NCBI RefSeq assembly: GCF_905163445.1
Contig: NC_053201.1
Span: 320,001 to 384,000, forward strand
Direction of reading: 5' to 3'
Length of the DNA: 64,000 nt
Origin: Pararge aegeria
Taxonomy: Eukaryota; Arthropoda; Insecta; Lepidoptera; Nymphalidae
Of this stretch, positions 23,774 to 36,511 are shown piece after piece (positions within the stretch are counted from its first letter, which is position 1; every line of letters starts with the position of its first letter). Under the pieces are notes generated by a model. The model made no database searches, was not told where the DNA came from, and saw only the letters and a program-made list of their open reading frames with translations. The position numbers and the translations under genes are program-made.

Positions 23774-24072
23774 TTACACCCGTCGGCACGACATAGGACA
23801 TAGTGCTTGTATTCTCATTGGAAAGAGGGTCGATTTTTCTGAAAAGTTAAGGTACAGGTAATAGCCTAATGTTTCATTCGTGGGGTCGGGCACTGAGTTA
23901 GATCTCTTACAGCCCGCGCCTTTAAAGCAAGTGAATTCATTAGGACTTTTATTACCGGTGGAGAAGATCACCAAACTGAAAGCAAATACTAATGCTATAA
24001 CTGCGGCTAGGAGGACCGCGCTCTGAGGAGCCTTTCTTTCTTTTTCTCCAAGAGTTTTAGATTTACATAACG
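23774..24072 (-). CDS. Single-span membrane protein, terminal exon
   Basis: A minus-strand frame of up to 98 residues ends in TAA at 23774. It encodes a Lys-rich start (LCKSKTLGEKERKAP), one strong membrane segment (SAVLLAAVIALVFAFSLVIF) and an outer part with four Cys in two pairs (CFKGAGC and CPMSC) plus the sequon NET. No in-frame ATG precedes the membrane segment, so an upstream exon is needed. The proposed acceptor after a run of A is weak (AAAAAAAG at 24073-24080, read on the minus strand), and the 24072 boundary is uncertain. A TTTATT (AATAAA on the minus strand) lies at 23752. Its phase would also allow splicing from the exon at 26390-26522, as an alternative end of that gene. Family not recognised. 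Confidence 0.5.
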
Positions 24073-24357
24073 CTTTTTTTGAAATATTGTAACATTTTCA
24101 AAACAAAACATAACATCAACCAGTAACATATTAAATCAAATTTAATTAACCCATATCTTTCTTGGTTTTCCTCTAATATTCACCTTGACGTTATCCTGTT
24201 ATTTTTATTTAATGCTATAATTTATTTTATTTTATTTAATCATAATTAAATTATTGAAATTAGTACTAATGTAAGAAAAGAAAATATTTATTACAAGAAC
24301 TAAGGCAGTAATAAATATTACATGAATATATTTCAACAAGTCACATAAAATGCTTCT

Positions 24358-26522
24358 CTATCGAGTGGGCGAGTTGAAGTGGCGGCGCCTCCTGGCCGGC
24401 ACCATGAGGTACCTGCTGTTCTTCTTGTAGTACGGACACGCGGGCTCGTCGCAGCCCAGCACGTCCGCCTCGTGGATACCGCCATGGCCTTTCAATAATC
24501 ATTTAATTCTAAGTCAGCCTATTATAAGTCCAATAGATGCAAATAATAAAAAATAAAAATTATGTAGACATCACATAATAAATATACTTTATTTTTTATC
24601 ATTGTGTTTTTGGTTATTTTAATTTTAAATTACTAATTCTAAATTACTAATAATATGTTCTCCAATCGTTAGAATTGTAAAAAAAATATTGCAAATCATT
24701 GCAACGTCGCATAATGAAAAAGAATATTTTAAAGGTCTGGGTTGGATTAGACGCTGCTGGCACCATTTCATGAATAGGGTCTTTTCGCCTTTTCGCGTCC
24801 GACGCCCAATTCGCGTCCAAACGACGGTACACTGTTATACAACAGTGAAAAATAACAATACCGACACACCAATCTAAACAAGAGCGCTTCTATTGATGTT
24901 CGGACCTATGACAGGTACTCACAAGTCACACACAAACAAAAGATCTGTGCGTGCAACCCAAATTTAATGAAAAATAAACTAATCTTGCGTGTGCAACCAA
25001 CAAGTGCTGACGCGCGAATGTGTTGTAAAAAAAATAGTGAGCAGCTGTACTTTTCACGGTAAGTATTTAAGGTGTTTATGTGAAATTTAGAATACTTTGT
25101 TATCCCTAGACCTTAATTGTGAACCACACTATAGGAATAACGATGTTTGTGCTTATATTTTTCTACTGACAGTTTTATATAAGGTGGAAGCGAACTAGTA
25201 CATAAAATTTATAAAAAAAACCACTTTGCGTCCGCTGTGGACGCAGATTACTCTAACTATTTCTCAGTAAGATGTTTAATTAAATACGATAACATGGGAA
25301 AAACAATATAAACTTCCTATCAATTTTAACAACATTAACATGCATAATATGATGGCCGATTTGCGTCCTTATTATTAGAAATATAAAAAAAGATAATGAA
25401 TGTCAAAAATCAGACTTGGACTCACAGTTTTCCTACATAAGAAACCCTATAACATTTTGCGTCCATCTTTTTATCACACGAAAATAATAGAGTAAAATTT
25501 ATATAATTTTATTTAAATATACTCTTTATAACCTAAAAATATAATAATTGTTATTATACGAAAATTATTTTATATATTTGCCAATATTTGAATTTTGTTC
25601 CATTTTTAGGGTTCCTTACCCAAAGGGTAAAAACAGGAACCCAGTACTAAGACTTCGCTGTTCGTCTGTCACCAGGCTGTAGCTCATTAATCGTGATAGT
25701 AAGACAGTTGAAATTTTCATGAATGATGTATTTCTATTGCCGCTATAACAATAAATATTAAAAAATAAAATAAAACACGGAACGCGCGAGTCCGATTCGC
25801 ACTTGGCCAATTTTAAGGGCTTTGTACCGAAATGGTAAAATAGAATCGTATAAAGCCATCGACATGAGTTAGTTGGAGGAGAAAAAAAAATATCCTGAAG
25901 TGCAATTTATGTTAACTTTTATGATATCAGCAATAATTAGGTATTAAATAAATGTTTTGATTAAAATCACAAGCTTCCCTTTTTATTTCCTATTTCCCTT
26001 CCTAATTATTTCTAAACAGGTGTACTCCAATTGGTCCACAGGCGGGCGCAATCTGGATTTTGTGGACGCAAAATGGGAAAATCGCCTGTTTCAGCTATTT
26101 GTACCTGTGTAGAATAAAACATCAGATGCGTTGTCCAAAACTGTGCATTAAACTTGACAAGACTATATAGGGACTACATTACAACCATATTTGATTAAAA
26201 ACTATCGCACGGACATTTTTTTTTTCACGTTCAAACCTAACAACTCCACTAAGTGGACGCAAACAGGCGAAATGACCCTACACTAATAATAGTACCAACT
26301 TCGGGTCTCTGCGCAGTAGGTATGATTGTAATAGGATGGACTGAAACCGGTGTGGCTTAATTCGTTTTATTTGTTTAAAAATATCCGACCTTGTCTCTGC
26401 AACAACTCGTCTCCCAGAATAAGCCTTCGTGCACAAGCAAGCAAGCAAGGCCCGCAAACAGCAACAACACAAATTGCTGCTAAAAACTCAAGCATAAGCA
26501 TTACAGTCTCATTCCAAAACAT
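24358..26522 (-). CDS. Small Cys-rich membrane or secreted protein, two exons
   Basis: Unrecognised family. Exon 1 (26522 down to 26390) starts ATG in the context AAAAATG and encodes a hydrophobic segment with four Cys (LEFLAAICVVAVCGPCLLAC), then ARRLILGDELLQ. Exon 2 (24488 down to 24358) encodes GGIHEADVLGCDEPACPYYK and a basic tail (PARRRRHFNS) before TAG. Phases agree: exon 1 ends one base into a Gly codon and exon 2 supplies two. The predicted protein has 87 residues. Exon 2 is GC-rich with strong codon bias and has a TTTATT (minus AATAAA) 66 bases below the stop. The donor (GTCGGA) is weak, so exon 2 is firmer than exon 1 or their join. The intron contains a 1.5-kb DNA transposon. Confidence 0.45.
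24777..26278. mobile_element. Non-autonomous DNA transposon, TA-flanked, GCGTCC iterons
   Basis: The left end GGGTCTTTTCGCCTTTTCGC matches the reverse complement of the right end (GGGTCATTTCGCCTGTTTGC) with few mismatches, and both are flanked by TA (24775-24776, 26279-26280). The hexamer GCGTCC occurs forward at 24795, 24813, 25228, 25363 and 25459, and reversed at 25239, 26064 and 26255. No transposase frame remains. TA duplication suggests Tc1/mariner-like transposition, but the subterminal iterons are unusual for that group. Another repeat is nested inside at 25603-25870. The element lies in the intron of the minus-strand small gene. Confidence 0.7.
25603..25870 (+). repeat. GGGTTCC...ACTTGGCC interspersed repeat, nested
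   Basis: Starts TTTTTAGGGTTCCTTACCCA and ends GAGTCCGATTCGCACTTGGC, the ends of a repeat common in moths and other arthropods. A partial second copy follows at once (AAGGGCTTTGTACCGAAATG). It is inserted within the TA-flanked transposon. The 64-codon minus frame is a shadow. Confidence 0.65.
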
Positions 26523-27991
26523 TTTTACCAACACTTGGTTCAATTAGGTAATATTTCCATGCCTAATACCTACTATAGGTACCTATTTGAGTTGCAGCCT
26601 TTAGTAGAATCAATTTTATTGAAATAAACTAAAATAGGTTTAATTTTATACATAATATACAGATTCAGCAAATAATATTTTTTAGCAAATAATAATTATA
26701 ATATAAATGTTTAGAAGCTGTTAAAAAATATTTTAAATAGTTTTGCACCAAAATGTCATCTTTACGTTTGCTGCGACAAATGAAATGACAGTAATTGATG
26801 ACAGGCAAAGAACAAAAAAACGTAGGGTTTGCCACTTAGGTTTGCTCAGTATTGCATGTTCGAATATTTATTGGGCGTCCCAAATATTAGGGACTACAAT
26901 ATATTTGTTTGGATTTCTTTTATATCTTAATAACATAATATGTATTTACGACGTCCTTCCTCCTAATAATCCCCGTCCATTTAATGTCCTAAGTTTTCTT
27001 ATGCTAGTTTTTAGTCGTTATGTAAAATTTGTATGTAAATATATTCAATCTAACAAAATTAAGCTTTAAATATATCCTATTATGATTTATAATAAAAAAA
27101 ATCTTTGAATTATAACTCTAACAATTATTTATAGTAACTACGAACCATAGGTGACGCCCGTGGCTCAAAGAGAACACGCATTTTTAGAAACAAAGATAAA
27201 AACATAGAATAAGCGTTATATAGCGGGTTCGAAAATGTTACTAAAAATGCTAGTGCTAATCTTTCAAAAAGGTCGGTTTATAAAATCCTAGGTATGTATG
27301 GAAGTTGTATGCAAGCAATTCAAAAAGTTTTAACTGGTGCTAATGGTAACTGTCCTTTTTTTTTACAAAATGCAAATCTGGTTTGTTTTGAGACATTTGT
27401 ACCACTTTCGACAATCGACACTTAACTCTATTAAATAGATTTTGAGTTATTAAGGCGGAAAAAGAAGCTCTAAATGGTACGTAATAATAAGGGTTGCTTC
27501 GTCGCCAGAACCTTTCTTATGGCTTGACACGCTACGGCGTGTCTTGATCCTCTTTGGTTTTCATCTAAAATCTCCCTACATTGTGTAATTAAGTATGTGG
27601 TTCTTCTTCTTCTTCTTTTGATTTATGGCTTTTCGTAAAGTATGTGGTTGCAACTGTCAATTAGCTTGTGACGTTGGGTAAATGTCAGTGTCAAATTGAC
27701 AAAAACATTTCACTATTGACATTTAAACATGTGACGCCGACGATATGTTTTGGTATTTTTAATAAAATAAATTAGGTTTAATGAATTAAAAAATACTACT
27801 TACCAATCAGTTAAGAATCTCACGTGTGGTTTGTACATTAGTATAAATCACTAAGTTTAAAGTAAGACGTTATGTACCTAATGTAGAATAGGATTGCATT
27901 TATATAGGTTTTGTGCGTTTTTACAACTAATTATCAATCAGTATTTTAACTAAGATCTATTTTATAATTAAATAACTATAATATCAATACA
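26523..27991. other. Intergenic region upstream of slalom
   Basis: A 95-codon AT-rich frame opens at an ATG near 26785 (first residues MTVIDDRQRTKKRR, then hydrophobic stretches) and ends at 27069. It lacks codon bias and I do not call it a gene. Part of the slalom promoter and 5' UTR must lie in the last few hundred bases; no clear core motif was seen. Confidence 0.4.
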
Positions 27992-30900
27992 ATGCGGTCA
28001 AAGATAGTAATCGGGTAAGTCCAATTTTCTATACTAAGACTCATTATCGTCACCATTTTCCGTTACTTTCATAATAGAGGGTTGAGAACCACCATACATA
28101 GAACGGTGGATTTTATAAGTAGCGGTTTATCTTAGTATTATCATTTCCATTCACAGCTTAGCTGGTTTGTTAAATGGGAGAGAAGAGCTAACCAGCACTC
28201 AATATGAAATTAGAAAGCTTGCAATTTTTGTTTTTGAGTATTAAAACTAACTTGTGAGTTGGACATAATTCACCATGTTTTAAAATTCAAATTTATCTAA
28301 CCTGTATTCCAGTTGAACCTTAGTTAATTAAAATTAACAATATGTTGTACATAATTTACAACTTGGGCCATTTGATCAGTTTTACTTTAATTTGTTACTC
28401 AAAACCAACTTTATAGTGTGTAGTTCTGACAGTTCGACTATTGGGAAAGGAAAATAGCTACCACCTTTATGCTTACTAGACCTGTATCAGTTTAGAAATT
28501 ATAGACCCTGGACTCCTTTCCTAATAATAAGGACACTGAATATGCATTCGTGGAATGTTACTTGATATGATATTTTGTTCTTGACATAATTTGCTATCTC
28601 ATTAGTTATGCAAAATCAAAGCAGATAATTATATGGAAATTTATCATGCATTGTGCCTACTGTAAAGTTAAATAGTTTTGCGATGTAGCTATACAATGAA
28701 TAGTTTAGTAGATCCCAGCTATTCATACATAATCTACTTCCAATAATAGAGAAGGCCAGTTCTTGGAAGCTAGAAGACTAGCTATGATTATCATCAGGCA
28801 CCAGCCACCTCACACAGAACATAGGGGGTTATAAAGCATACACAAGTGCTATGTTGCCTGAATTGTGCTACAATTTTGCAATGAAAAGATTTCAATGTTG
28901 ACAACTCGCCATAAGCAATAGCAACTCTGAGCCAGTAATAGAATGTAATGAAATATTATATTTCAGGTTAGTTTTACTGCTGTGTGTGTTTGCGGTTTTT
29001 GCCTTGGGACAGATCTACCACCAGCTTGTGGCTGCCTATGAAGAGGTTGGCACACTATCGGATTCTGAGTACTCATGGTAAGTATATGTGTTTTCCGCTC
29101 AAAAGACCCAGTTACATTATCAGCAACCTCTCCTGTTAGTTTATTTAACTAAAACTAACTAGAACTGTGCATATCATTTATGGTAAAAAAAAAAATCCCT
29201 TTCAGTAGTATATGTAAAGAGTACCTAGTACAAACTGGTTTCTGAACTCGTTACTTATGTAGGATCTATTAACTATAATTTTTTGTTTCAGGTGTTTCAG
29301 ATTATTGTTAAATCTTATTGGATACTCCACAGTGCTATTGCCCTGCTATGTTTTGTATAAGTATTTGGAGAGGACTAAATATTTTGACAAGATTAGTAAG
29401 TAACTACTTATTTATAAAACTTTTTAGGAATTCAAAATATATGTGTTGTTTAGATTTTATATTAACAATAATTATACATATTTTGGTTAAATTCAAAATA
29501 TGATTTGAAATGTATATTTTTTTATAACAAAAAAATTGAAGATTTTTCTGGACAAACATATTTTATAATGAAATTGACCAAAAAATAGGATGTGCATTTC
29601 ATTCTTGATTAAAGGTAACTTTTTTATTAATTGTTTAAACTGCTACAAGCTAGCCCTTCACTGCAATCTCAACTGGATGATGCAGTCTAAGTTTGTAGCA
29701 CACATCCCCGGTACAATGTGGTTTTGCATGTGACAGTGCACCGAGAAGCTAAATCTGATTTTTCAGCACTGGGAGAAATAACCTTGAATTCCCAAAATGG
29801 CCCTGCCAATAACTAAATCTGGGACCTGCAACTTAAAACTACAGCGCTCACCACTGCGCCAGGCTGTTCATCAAAGCCTAAGTTATAACAATCGGGAGCA
29901 TAAAGCTTTTGTGTTTTCCAAGACAAAACATGTCAATAGATGTAGGAGCTCCTGTGCTTTGGTATTTCTGATAAGAAAACTTGATAAGGAAAAAACCCCA
30001 CAAAATAAATCGTTGGAAAAATTATCTTGTCGCTTCTCATGCTGTGATACAAAACAAGTATTTGACTGATAACTAGTACTTTGAGTGAGAACAAGTTACT
30101 GGTACTTGTTTTTATCTTCTTGATCATCCATTATCCATAAACATCAATCATTATATTAAATTATCTGCAATGTATGTTTTTACATTGTTATCTTTTGACT
30201 AATAATAATGTAAGAAGGAATGTCAAAACACAGCAGCAGAATGTTAAGAAAATAAAGGTTTTTGCAGCTATTTTGCCGACAAATTTAATGCATATCCGGA
30301 TATTGCATTTGATTATGTTGTTGATACACAAAAGCTTAATAAAGTCTCTTTTTTCAGTGAAATATTTTAATAATGTTATTACATGTTATTTTAACTTATG
30401 CAGTCTATTTTGATCTGAGGAGGAGCTGAGTAGCTTAGAGCTAAACAATAAGGCTCAAAAAGTGTAAGCAAAGGACAGATCCCTGAAAAACTCAGACATT
30501 AAGAGATATCAGACCATTTACCACAACCAATTTAGATGGTGATTTGTTTTCCCTCAAGTGAATTTAATTCTTTCAATATACTTTCCTTATCTTGAAAACC
30601 ATTATTGTTATTTAGCGTAACAATTGATAGAAAATATATTGTTCACGGTTACTATAATTTGTTGCACGTAAAGCATGTTTTATTTACTTACAACTTTATT
30701 CACTCACGTTACTATAGAGTCTTATTTATTATATTACACAATGAGCAAATATTGTTATTCATGGAACTTTGCATTCTGGATTCACTGACTGTTTAGATCT
30801 GTCTCAAAGCAATGTTTGTATATCTCTCTCTCTCCTATAAGAAAGAAAGAAAGAAAGAAGATACATTTATTCATGGCGGCTGACTGGCGCAGTGGGTAGC

Positions 30901-33900
30901 GACCCTGCTTTCGGAGTCCAAGGCTGTGGCTTCGATTCCCACAACTGGAAAATGTTTGTCTGATGTACATGAATGTTTTCCTGTGTCATTATATAGTGTG
31001 TACATTTTACGTATTAATGTATAATTTTCAAAAAAATATTGATCAACCATCATAGTACCCATAACACAAGCTTCGCTTACTTTGGGGCTAAAAGGCGATG
31101 TGTGGATTGTCGTAATATATTTATTATTTGTTAATATTATTTATGCCACAAAATTTTAGAAATAAAAAATATTACTCACTTCAACGGTAAAGGAAAACAT
31201 CGCGAATCGTAATGGGTTTATGATGGTGGAGTGTTCCAAACAGTACATCTTATACTAATATAGAAACATCATGTCTGTCTGTAACACCAGCCAGAACACC
31301 GCCCAGCATATGCCAAGCACTATCGCGCATAAGATATACGATGCTGATTTGATGATAGAGGACGACTTTTGTGAAACATAAATTTTGACGTCACCTCAAT
31401 ACCGAGTATTCTTAGTATGATTTGCTCTTAATACTTGAACATCGGAGTAAAATGCGTTTTATTTACGTAGGATTAAATACCAAATTTGCCTAAAATTTAC
31501 TGAGCTGGGGCTTTTGACAGAGCGTTTGTTGATTAAAAATAGATTGTAGATTTGCGACTCTAAAACATGTGGTATTGGGTTGATTTGACTTTGTCAATAC
31601 AGAGTTTGATATGTGAAAACGACTCGTCAAATCTTGTACGAAGGCTATTGGTCTTTCCAGCAAACCAGACGTGGGTCTCGCGCACGCTGTTCGCGTGTTT
31701 CCACGAGCAGGAGCGCTTGCCGGAGTCCGTCAAGCCGGCGAAGGGGGAGGAGAGCCCGCAGCGGGAAGGCCTCGAGCTGGCTTTCTGCTTTACCGGGCTC
31801 ATGGGCGCCTACCTGGTGTGGGGATTGCTGCAAGAGAAGATCATGACACAGGTCTGATTGATAAATATTAAATGCGAGGGCCAATAAAGCCGAGATGGAT
31901 TCACTTATCTTAGTCGACACTTAACTCTTTAGTGTAGGTATAATCTTATAATTGCCCTAAAATTAAAATTTCTTCAAAGATATCATGATTCAATTTTCAG
32001 TATTGATTAAAGAACATTACGGAGGGTGGTTTCAAGCTTCCTATACAAACATTACAGAACTTGTAAAGTGTGTCAGAAGTACGATTATATTTTTTCGTAA
32101 TGTTTGTTTTTTCTATATTATACATTAAACTAACCTATTGTTACAAAATAAAATCTAAAACGTCTTCGATACCACCGCAGCGAGGCATAGTACCTAAGAT
32201 GTTGTAAATTGAAAATTGTATCGTCGAGCTATTACATTATTATTTTCGATTTATTTTCGGTTTATAAAGAAGTGTTTATTATCAAGAATTAAATTTTTAA
32301 TTGGTCACCAACACGACTACAAGCCAACGTTAGGTGTATCTATATACATATCCGCGCGGCATGTGGGAAGCGGGGACGCCGGTCGAAGTGGTCACCGTGT
32401 GAAGTTGTGCGCAGAACTACGAGATGGCGGACGGCTCGCTGGTGCGGTTCCACGACTCGCAGTTCCTGGTGTTCATCAACCGGCTGCTGGGCTTCGCCAT
32501 CGCGCTGGCGCGGCTGCTGTGCAGCGGCCAGCGCGTGCTGGCGGCGCCGCTCTACAAGTTCTCCTACTGCTCGCTCACCAACATCGTCAGCGCCTGGTGC
32601 CAGTACGAGGCCCTGAAGTACGTCAGCTTTCCCACGCAGGTAACCGAGCCCGCGCCGCCGCTACCCACTGCGTCTGCTGCGTTTTAATAACTTGAAAAAA
32701 ATAACCTAGACCGCCACCATGTTTTATTAACAAACTATTTTATACGCGGCCGTGCGGTTTGCGACAGTTTTCTTGCTTTCAGCATTTCTATACCCGTCGC
32801 GTCGTAACGATAAGTCCAATTGGTATAATATAAAAAGGAATTTGCAGGTACATAAGTAATCTTAATTACAATACTATTTATTTGGATAAGGATTAATATG
32901 ACGAAAAAATTAATGGTTGTAGATAATACTAATTACTTACATGGTAGGTACTAGGTAGGTACATTATTTATAGGTGACATCAATTATTTAAGCGGCGTCC
33001 GCCAGTAAAGCCAAGTCGAAATGTCGTAGTGTGTGGTGTGGTGTGTCCTTCTAACATCCTCTGTACTATTACGATCTTCAGCGTGCCCAGCGTGGTGATT
33101 ATCCAACCGCCTGCTGGAGGAGGCTTTTAGCAAAGCAGGGGAATGTTAAGGCTGTTGATGTAGGAATTCTTGTATTGGACTGAAGGCCACGTTGGCCTAC
33201 CCAGCGACGGTAGTGTAACTCGGGCCGCAGGTGCTGTCGAAGTCGTGCAAGGTGATCCCGGTGATGCTGATGGGCAAGCTGATCTCGCGCAACAAGTACG
33301 AGCCCTACGAGTACGGCACGGCGCTGCTCATCTCCGTGGGCATGATGCTGTTCATGTTCGGCAGCCACGACCAGCCGGCCGGTACGCATGCGCTAAAAAA
33401 ATATAGAATGGAAGACCAAGGTATTCAGATATTCACTTCAATACTGACAATGTTCAGGATGGCACTTTTGGATCTTTCATTAATTAACAGTATTATTGAT
33501 GCTAAATACCTAGTTTCTTAGCAGTAATTATTTATTCTCATGACAATTATTCTTTCTTACTATTAAAGTTTTAATTTTATAAAAGATATCATTAAAGCCC
33601 ACCAACCTGCATAAGAGCAGTGTTGTGGGTCTGTACTCTATAACCCTGTCTCCCCAAGGAGTAAAATAAAACAACTGGATCAACTCTAATACTGTATATT
33701 AAGCTTCTCTATAGTTCATATTACTTGTTACCTTTAAATTACTCTACTACCAGTTCGGAATGCTGTCTTCGGCAGAGAAGACCCCTGGCAAGAAACTCTA
33801 CCGTAGCTCTTTTATTCAATCAATCAAAACAAGACTTATAAACACAATTACAACATTGTCATATGTAATAACGCTAGGCCCTTTGATACAAGACATATTT

Positions 33901-36511
33901 TAAGACCGGTCTAACATAAGTACTATTATCACTTATAACATCAGGACTTTTGGAACAAGTTGTTTGTATAGAGCAACGTCTGTTACATAAACTGTTTGTA
34001 TTAATTAATGCTAGGGCTCCATATATGATACCTAAATAACCCAAAGGATGAGATATACTTATCTTATGCAACATCAGGTATAACCATAGTACCAACAACT
34101 TTTAACAACTCCATCACCAGTACATACGACTCTTGTTTCGCTACGACAATATTTCGTCAAGTATATCGTTTCCTTTATAAATCATCTGTTCCCAATTTGT
34201 AACGTTCCAACCACAATACTTTACTTAATCTCCTTTTCTCAATTCATTAATTTAAATCTGTCCTCACTTTTTTTCCCGCCAATCGATCGCGTCAAACTCG
34301 CGTCACCCGCCATAGATCCTTTACTTTTTGACAGTCTAGTAAACGTAAAATTCTATTTTCAAAACACTATCAATGAGTATACAAACTATGGTTTGTTAAT
34401 CATAGACAAAGTGTTGTGATCCCCTGTTCCCTACCGCGTGCAGCGTGGGGCGCGCCGGGCGCGGCGGGCGCGGCGCTGCTGGCGCTGTACCTGTGCTGCG
34501 ACGGGTTCACGGCGGCGTGGCAGGGCGCGCTGTTCCGGCGCCACGCGCTGCGGCCGCTGCAGATGCTGTGCGGCGTCAACCTGTGCTCGTGCGCGCTGGC
34601 CGCCGCCGCGCACACGCCGCCCGCGCCGCGCCTGCTGCAGGTACGCCGCCACCCGTACGCCTGACACGTATACACACTACTGAGTCGGCTGTACGTCAGT
34701 CATCTTTGCCTGCCCTGAAGCCTCAAAAAGGTACACATCGAAAACCATTCAAAGTTATATGATGTAAGGCACGAACTGTGTTTAACGCCAGAACGTTCAG
34801 ACGGCCGATTGGCGCACTGGACAGCGACAGTTTGTGTGATGAGCATTAAGTGTTTTTCAGTGTCTGGGTGTTTATATGTATTTTCTAAGTATTTATGTAT
34901 ATATAATTCATAAAAATATTTATCAGTCATCTTAGTACCCATAACACAAGCTACGCTTACTTTGGGGCTAGGTGGCGATGTGTGTATTGTCGTAGTATAT
35001 TTATTTATTTATTTATTATTTATATTTATAATTTATTTAACTCAAACTCAGATTCAAACTCAACTGATAAGGATTTCGCGTACTCTAGCCACAAAATTGT
35101 GAACAATATGGAGAGCTCTCTCTATGGAAAACTTTTTAACGACTTAGATCCTACTCGCCCGAGAAACTTTCCTTTGGTATTGCTGAGGCAAATGACCTAG
35201 AAGCAAATGCTTATCATTATCCATTGGGCCGAATGTTTGCAGTGGCTCCTAGCAAATCGTTCTCCTACTTGGGTCGATGCAGCGTTTACAGATGGGGGTC
35301 GTCATTCAACACCTTGGGATCCCAAAATTCATCGGTTATCCGAGCTATGTGTCCCGCCCATTGCTACTTCAGCTTTGAAACTCTTTGAACTGTTTTGGTT
35401 TATCTACGAATCTCTTCATTTCATCACATGGAGATACACACGAGATAAAGTATTGAAGACTTCAAGCACTGAGAGATTTTGGTGTTACAAAGTTTCTCGA
35501 ACGCAAGTTAGATTCCTAACCTTACCTAACTGTTTCGTGTACCTTGGTATATTTCATCATCATCATGTCAATCAATCGACATCCACTGCTGGATATAGGT
35601 CTTTTGTAGGGAGTTCCACAATACCCGCTCTAGCGGCTACCAACGACTCGCCTGATAGCTAGCTCTCTCCATCGCGCGTTGAGTGACTCTGAGCCTTCTT
35701 ATTATAATCCTAGAGATTTAATCAAGTTCACAAAATTGGTGATGGGCGGGGTACATAGTTCGGAAAATCGGGAGACGTTGAGGTTTCAAGATGCTGAAGG
35801 GGCGACCTGCACCAGTTCAGCCGCGGTAGATTCCCAATTAGGTTTCCGTCGCACACTAAATGCCGTGCCCTGCGCAGCACCCCATGTTCGTGACGGACTG
35901 CGCGCTGCTGTCCGTGAGCTCGGCGCTGGGCCAGCTGCTCATCTACCGCACCATCGCGCGCTTCGGCCCCGTCGTGTTCACCATCATCATGACGCTGCGA
36001 CAGGTAACTGCGCGCCGGCCGCTCGTTGCCTTTTATAGCAATATTGAACCGACCTAGCACGTGCCCGCCGGATGGTAAGCGGAAAACATCGCCCACGAAC
36101 ATAGCAACACTTAGCAGGGCATGCGAGGAACACGTGCTGCAAAAGGCCGCCCTTTGTCTATCAATCTGAGGTGTAGGTGTTAAACCTCATATGCCTGTGG
36201 TTACACAACACGACATTTCTGCTTGGTGACAGAAATAAGCACGGTGTAATGTTTCCCCGGACGAGCTTTTTGCTTGACAACTGATCTACGGTGTAGTTTG
36301 TCAGTTGCTTGGATCGAAATATGTTTAATGGCCAACGCGGCTGTGTGCGGGAAGTAACGCGAGGCGCGCGCAGGCGGTGTCGATCCTGCTGTCGTGCGCG
36401 GTGTTCGGGCACGCCGTGTCGGGCGCGGGCGTGCTGGGCGTGCTGCTGGTGTTCGGCGCCGTGCTGCTGCGCGTGCGCTGCCGCCGCAAGCCGCAGCCGC
36501 AGCCCGCCTAG
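27992..36511 (+). CDS. sll: Adenosine 3'-phospho 5'-phosphosulfate transporter 1 (slalom)
   Basis: Golgi-membrane antiporter of the SLC35B2 family that imports PAPS for sulfation of glycans and proteins. Nine exons: 27992-28014, 28967-29077, 29292-29395, 31661-31851, 32415-32639, 33231-33381, 34444-34640, 35878-36003 and 36374-36511. All junctions are GT/AG and keep phase, giving 421 residues, close to the human protein. Diagnostic stretches include LLLNLIGYSTVLLPCY, GLMGAYLVWGLLQEKIMTQ, DSQFLVFINRLLGFA, WCQYEALKYVSFPTQVLSKS, CKVIPVMLMGKLISR, LQMLCGVNLCSC and FGPVVFTIIMTLRQ. The chain opens with a hydrophobic N-terminal segment (about residues 7-23), and a glycosylation sequon NQT lies in exon 4. 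The tail is basic (RVRCRRKPQPQP). Exons 5-9 use almost only G/C-ending codons; exons 1-3 do not. A second in-frame TAG lies ten codons after the stop. AATAAA follows at 36782. Confidence 0.93.
29640..29870 (-). repeat. SINE family C in slalom intron 3, minus strand
   Basis: CACTGCAATCTCAACTGGAT opens it (the reverse complement of the CAGGTGAGATTGCAGTC end), and AGCGCTCACCACTGCGCCAG is the tRNA-like head. The body between is diverged. Confidence 0.65.
29871..30870. other. Slalom intron 3, middle
   Basis: AT-rich and without exon signals. An AAGAAAG microsatellite lies at 30838-30860. The several 60-90 codon ORFs are unbiased. Confidence 0.5.
30872..31130 (+). repeat. SINE family B in slalom intron 3
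   Basis: Head CGGCTGACTGGCGCAGTGGG, B box GGCTTCGATTCCCACAACTG, then GTACCCATAACACAAGCTTC, GCTTACTTTGGGGCTA and CGATGTGTGGATTGTCGTAA with an ATATTTATTATTTG tail. The minus-strand frames here are shadows. Confidence 0.85.
33735..33870 (-). mobile_element. LINE 3' tail in slalom intron 6, minus strand
   Basis: CTCTACTACCAGTTCGGAAT and GCAAGAAACTCTACCGTAGC are the reverse-oriented 3' UTR blocks of the jockey-like LINE at 12966-13530. The body beyond 33870 is too decayed to follow. Confidence 0.55.
34800..35040 (+). repeat. SINE family B in slalom intron 7
   Basis: Head GGCCGATTGGCGCACTGG, then GTGTTTTTCAGTGTCTGGGT, GTACCCATAACACAAGCTAC, GCTTACTTTGGGGCTAGGTG and a TTATTTATTTATTATTT tail. The B box is partly deleted. 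Confidence 0.8.
35041..35720 (-). mobile_element. RTE/CR1-like LINE fragment in slalom intron 7
   Basis: Read on the minus strand, the block near 35655-35700 (antisense AGCTCTCTCCATCGCGCGTT) matches the RAMER region of these LINE proteins. The block near 35340-35430 corresponds to the following part, with stops. A tail-derived piece containing GACATCCACTGCTGGATATA is at 35575-35600. The 151-codon plus-strand frame is antisense to this LINE and is not a gene. Confidence 0.6.
36045..36305. repeat. Family D repeat in slalom intron 8
   Basis: CGCCGGATGGTAAGCGGAAA, ACACTTAGCAGGGCATGCGA and AACCTCATATGCCTGTGGTT match family D blocks at 3308-3840 and 14035-14250. Confidence 0.6.
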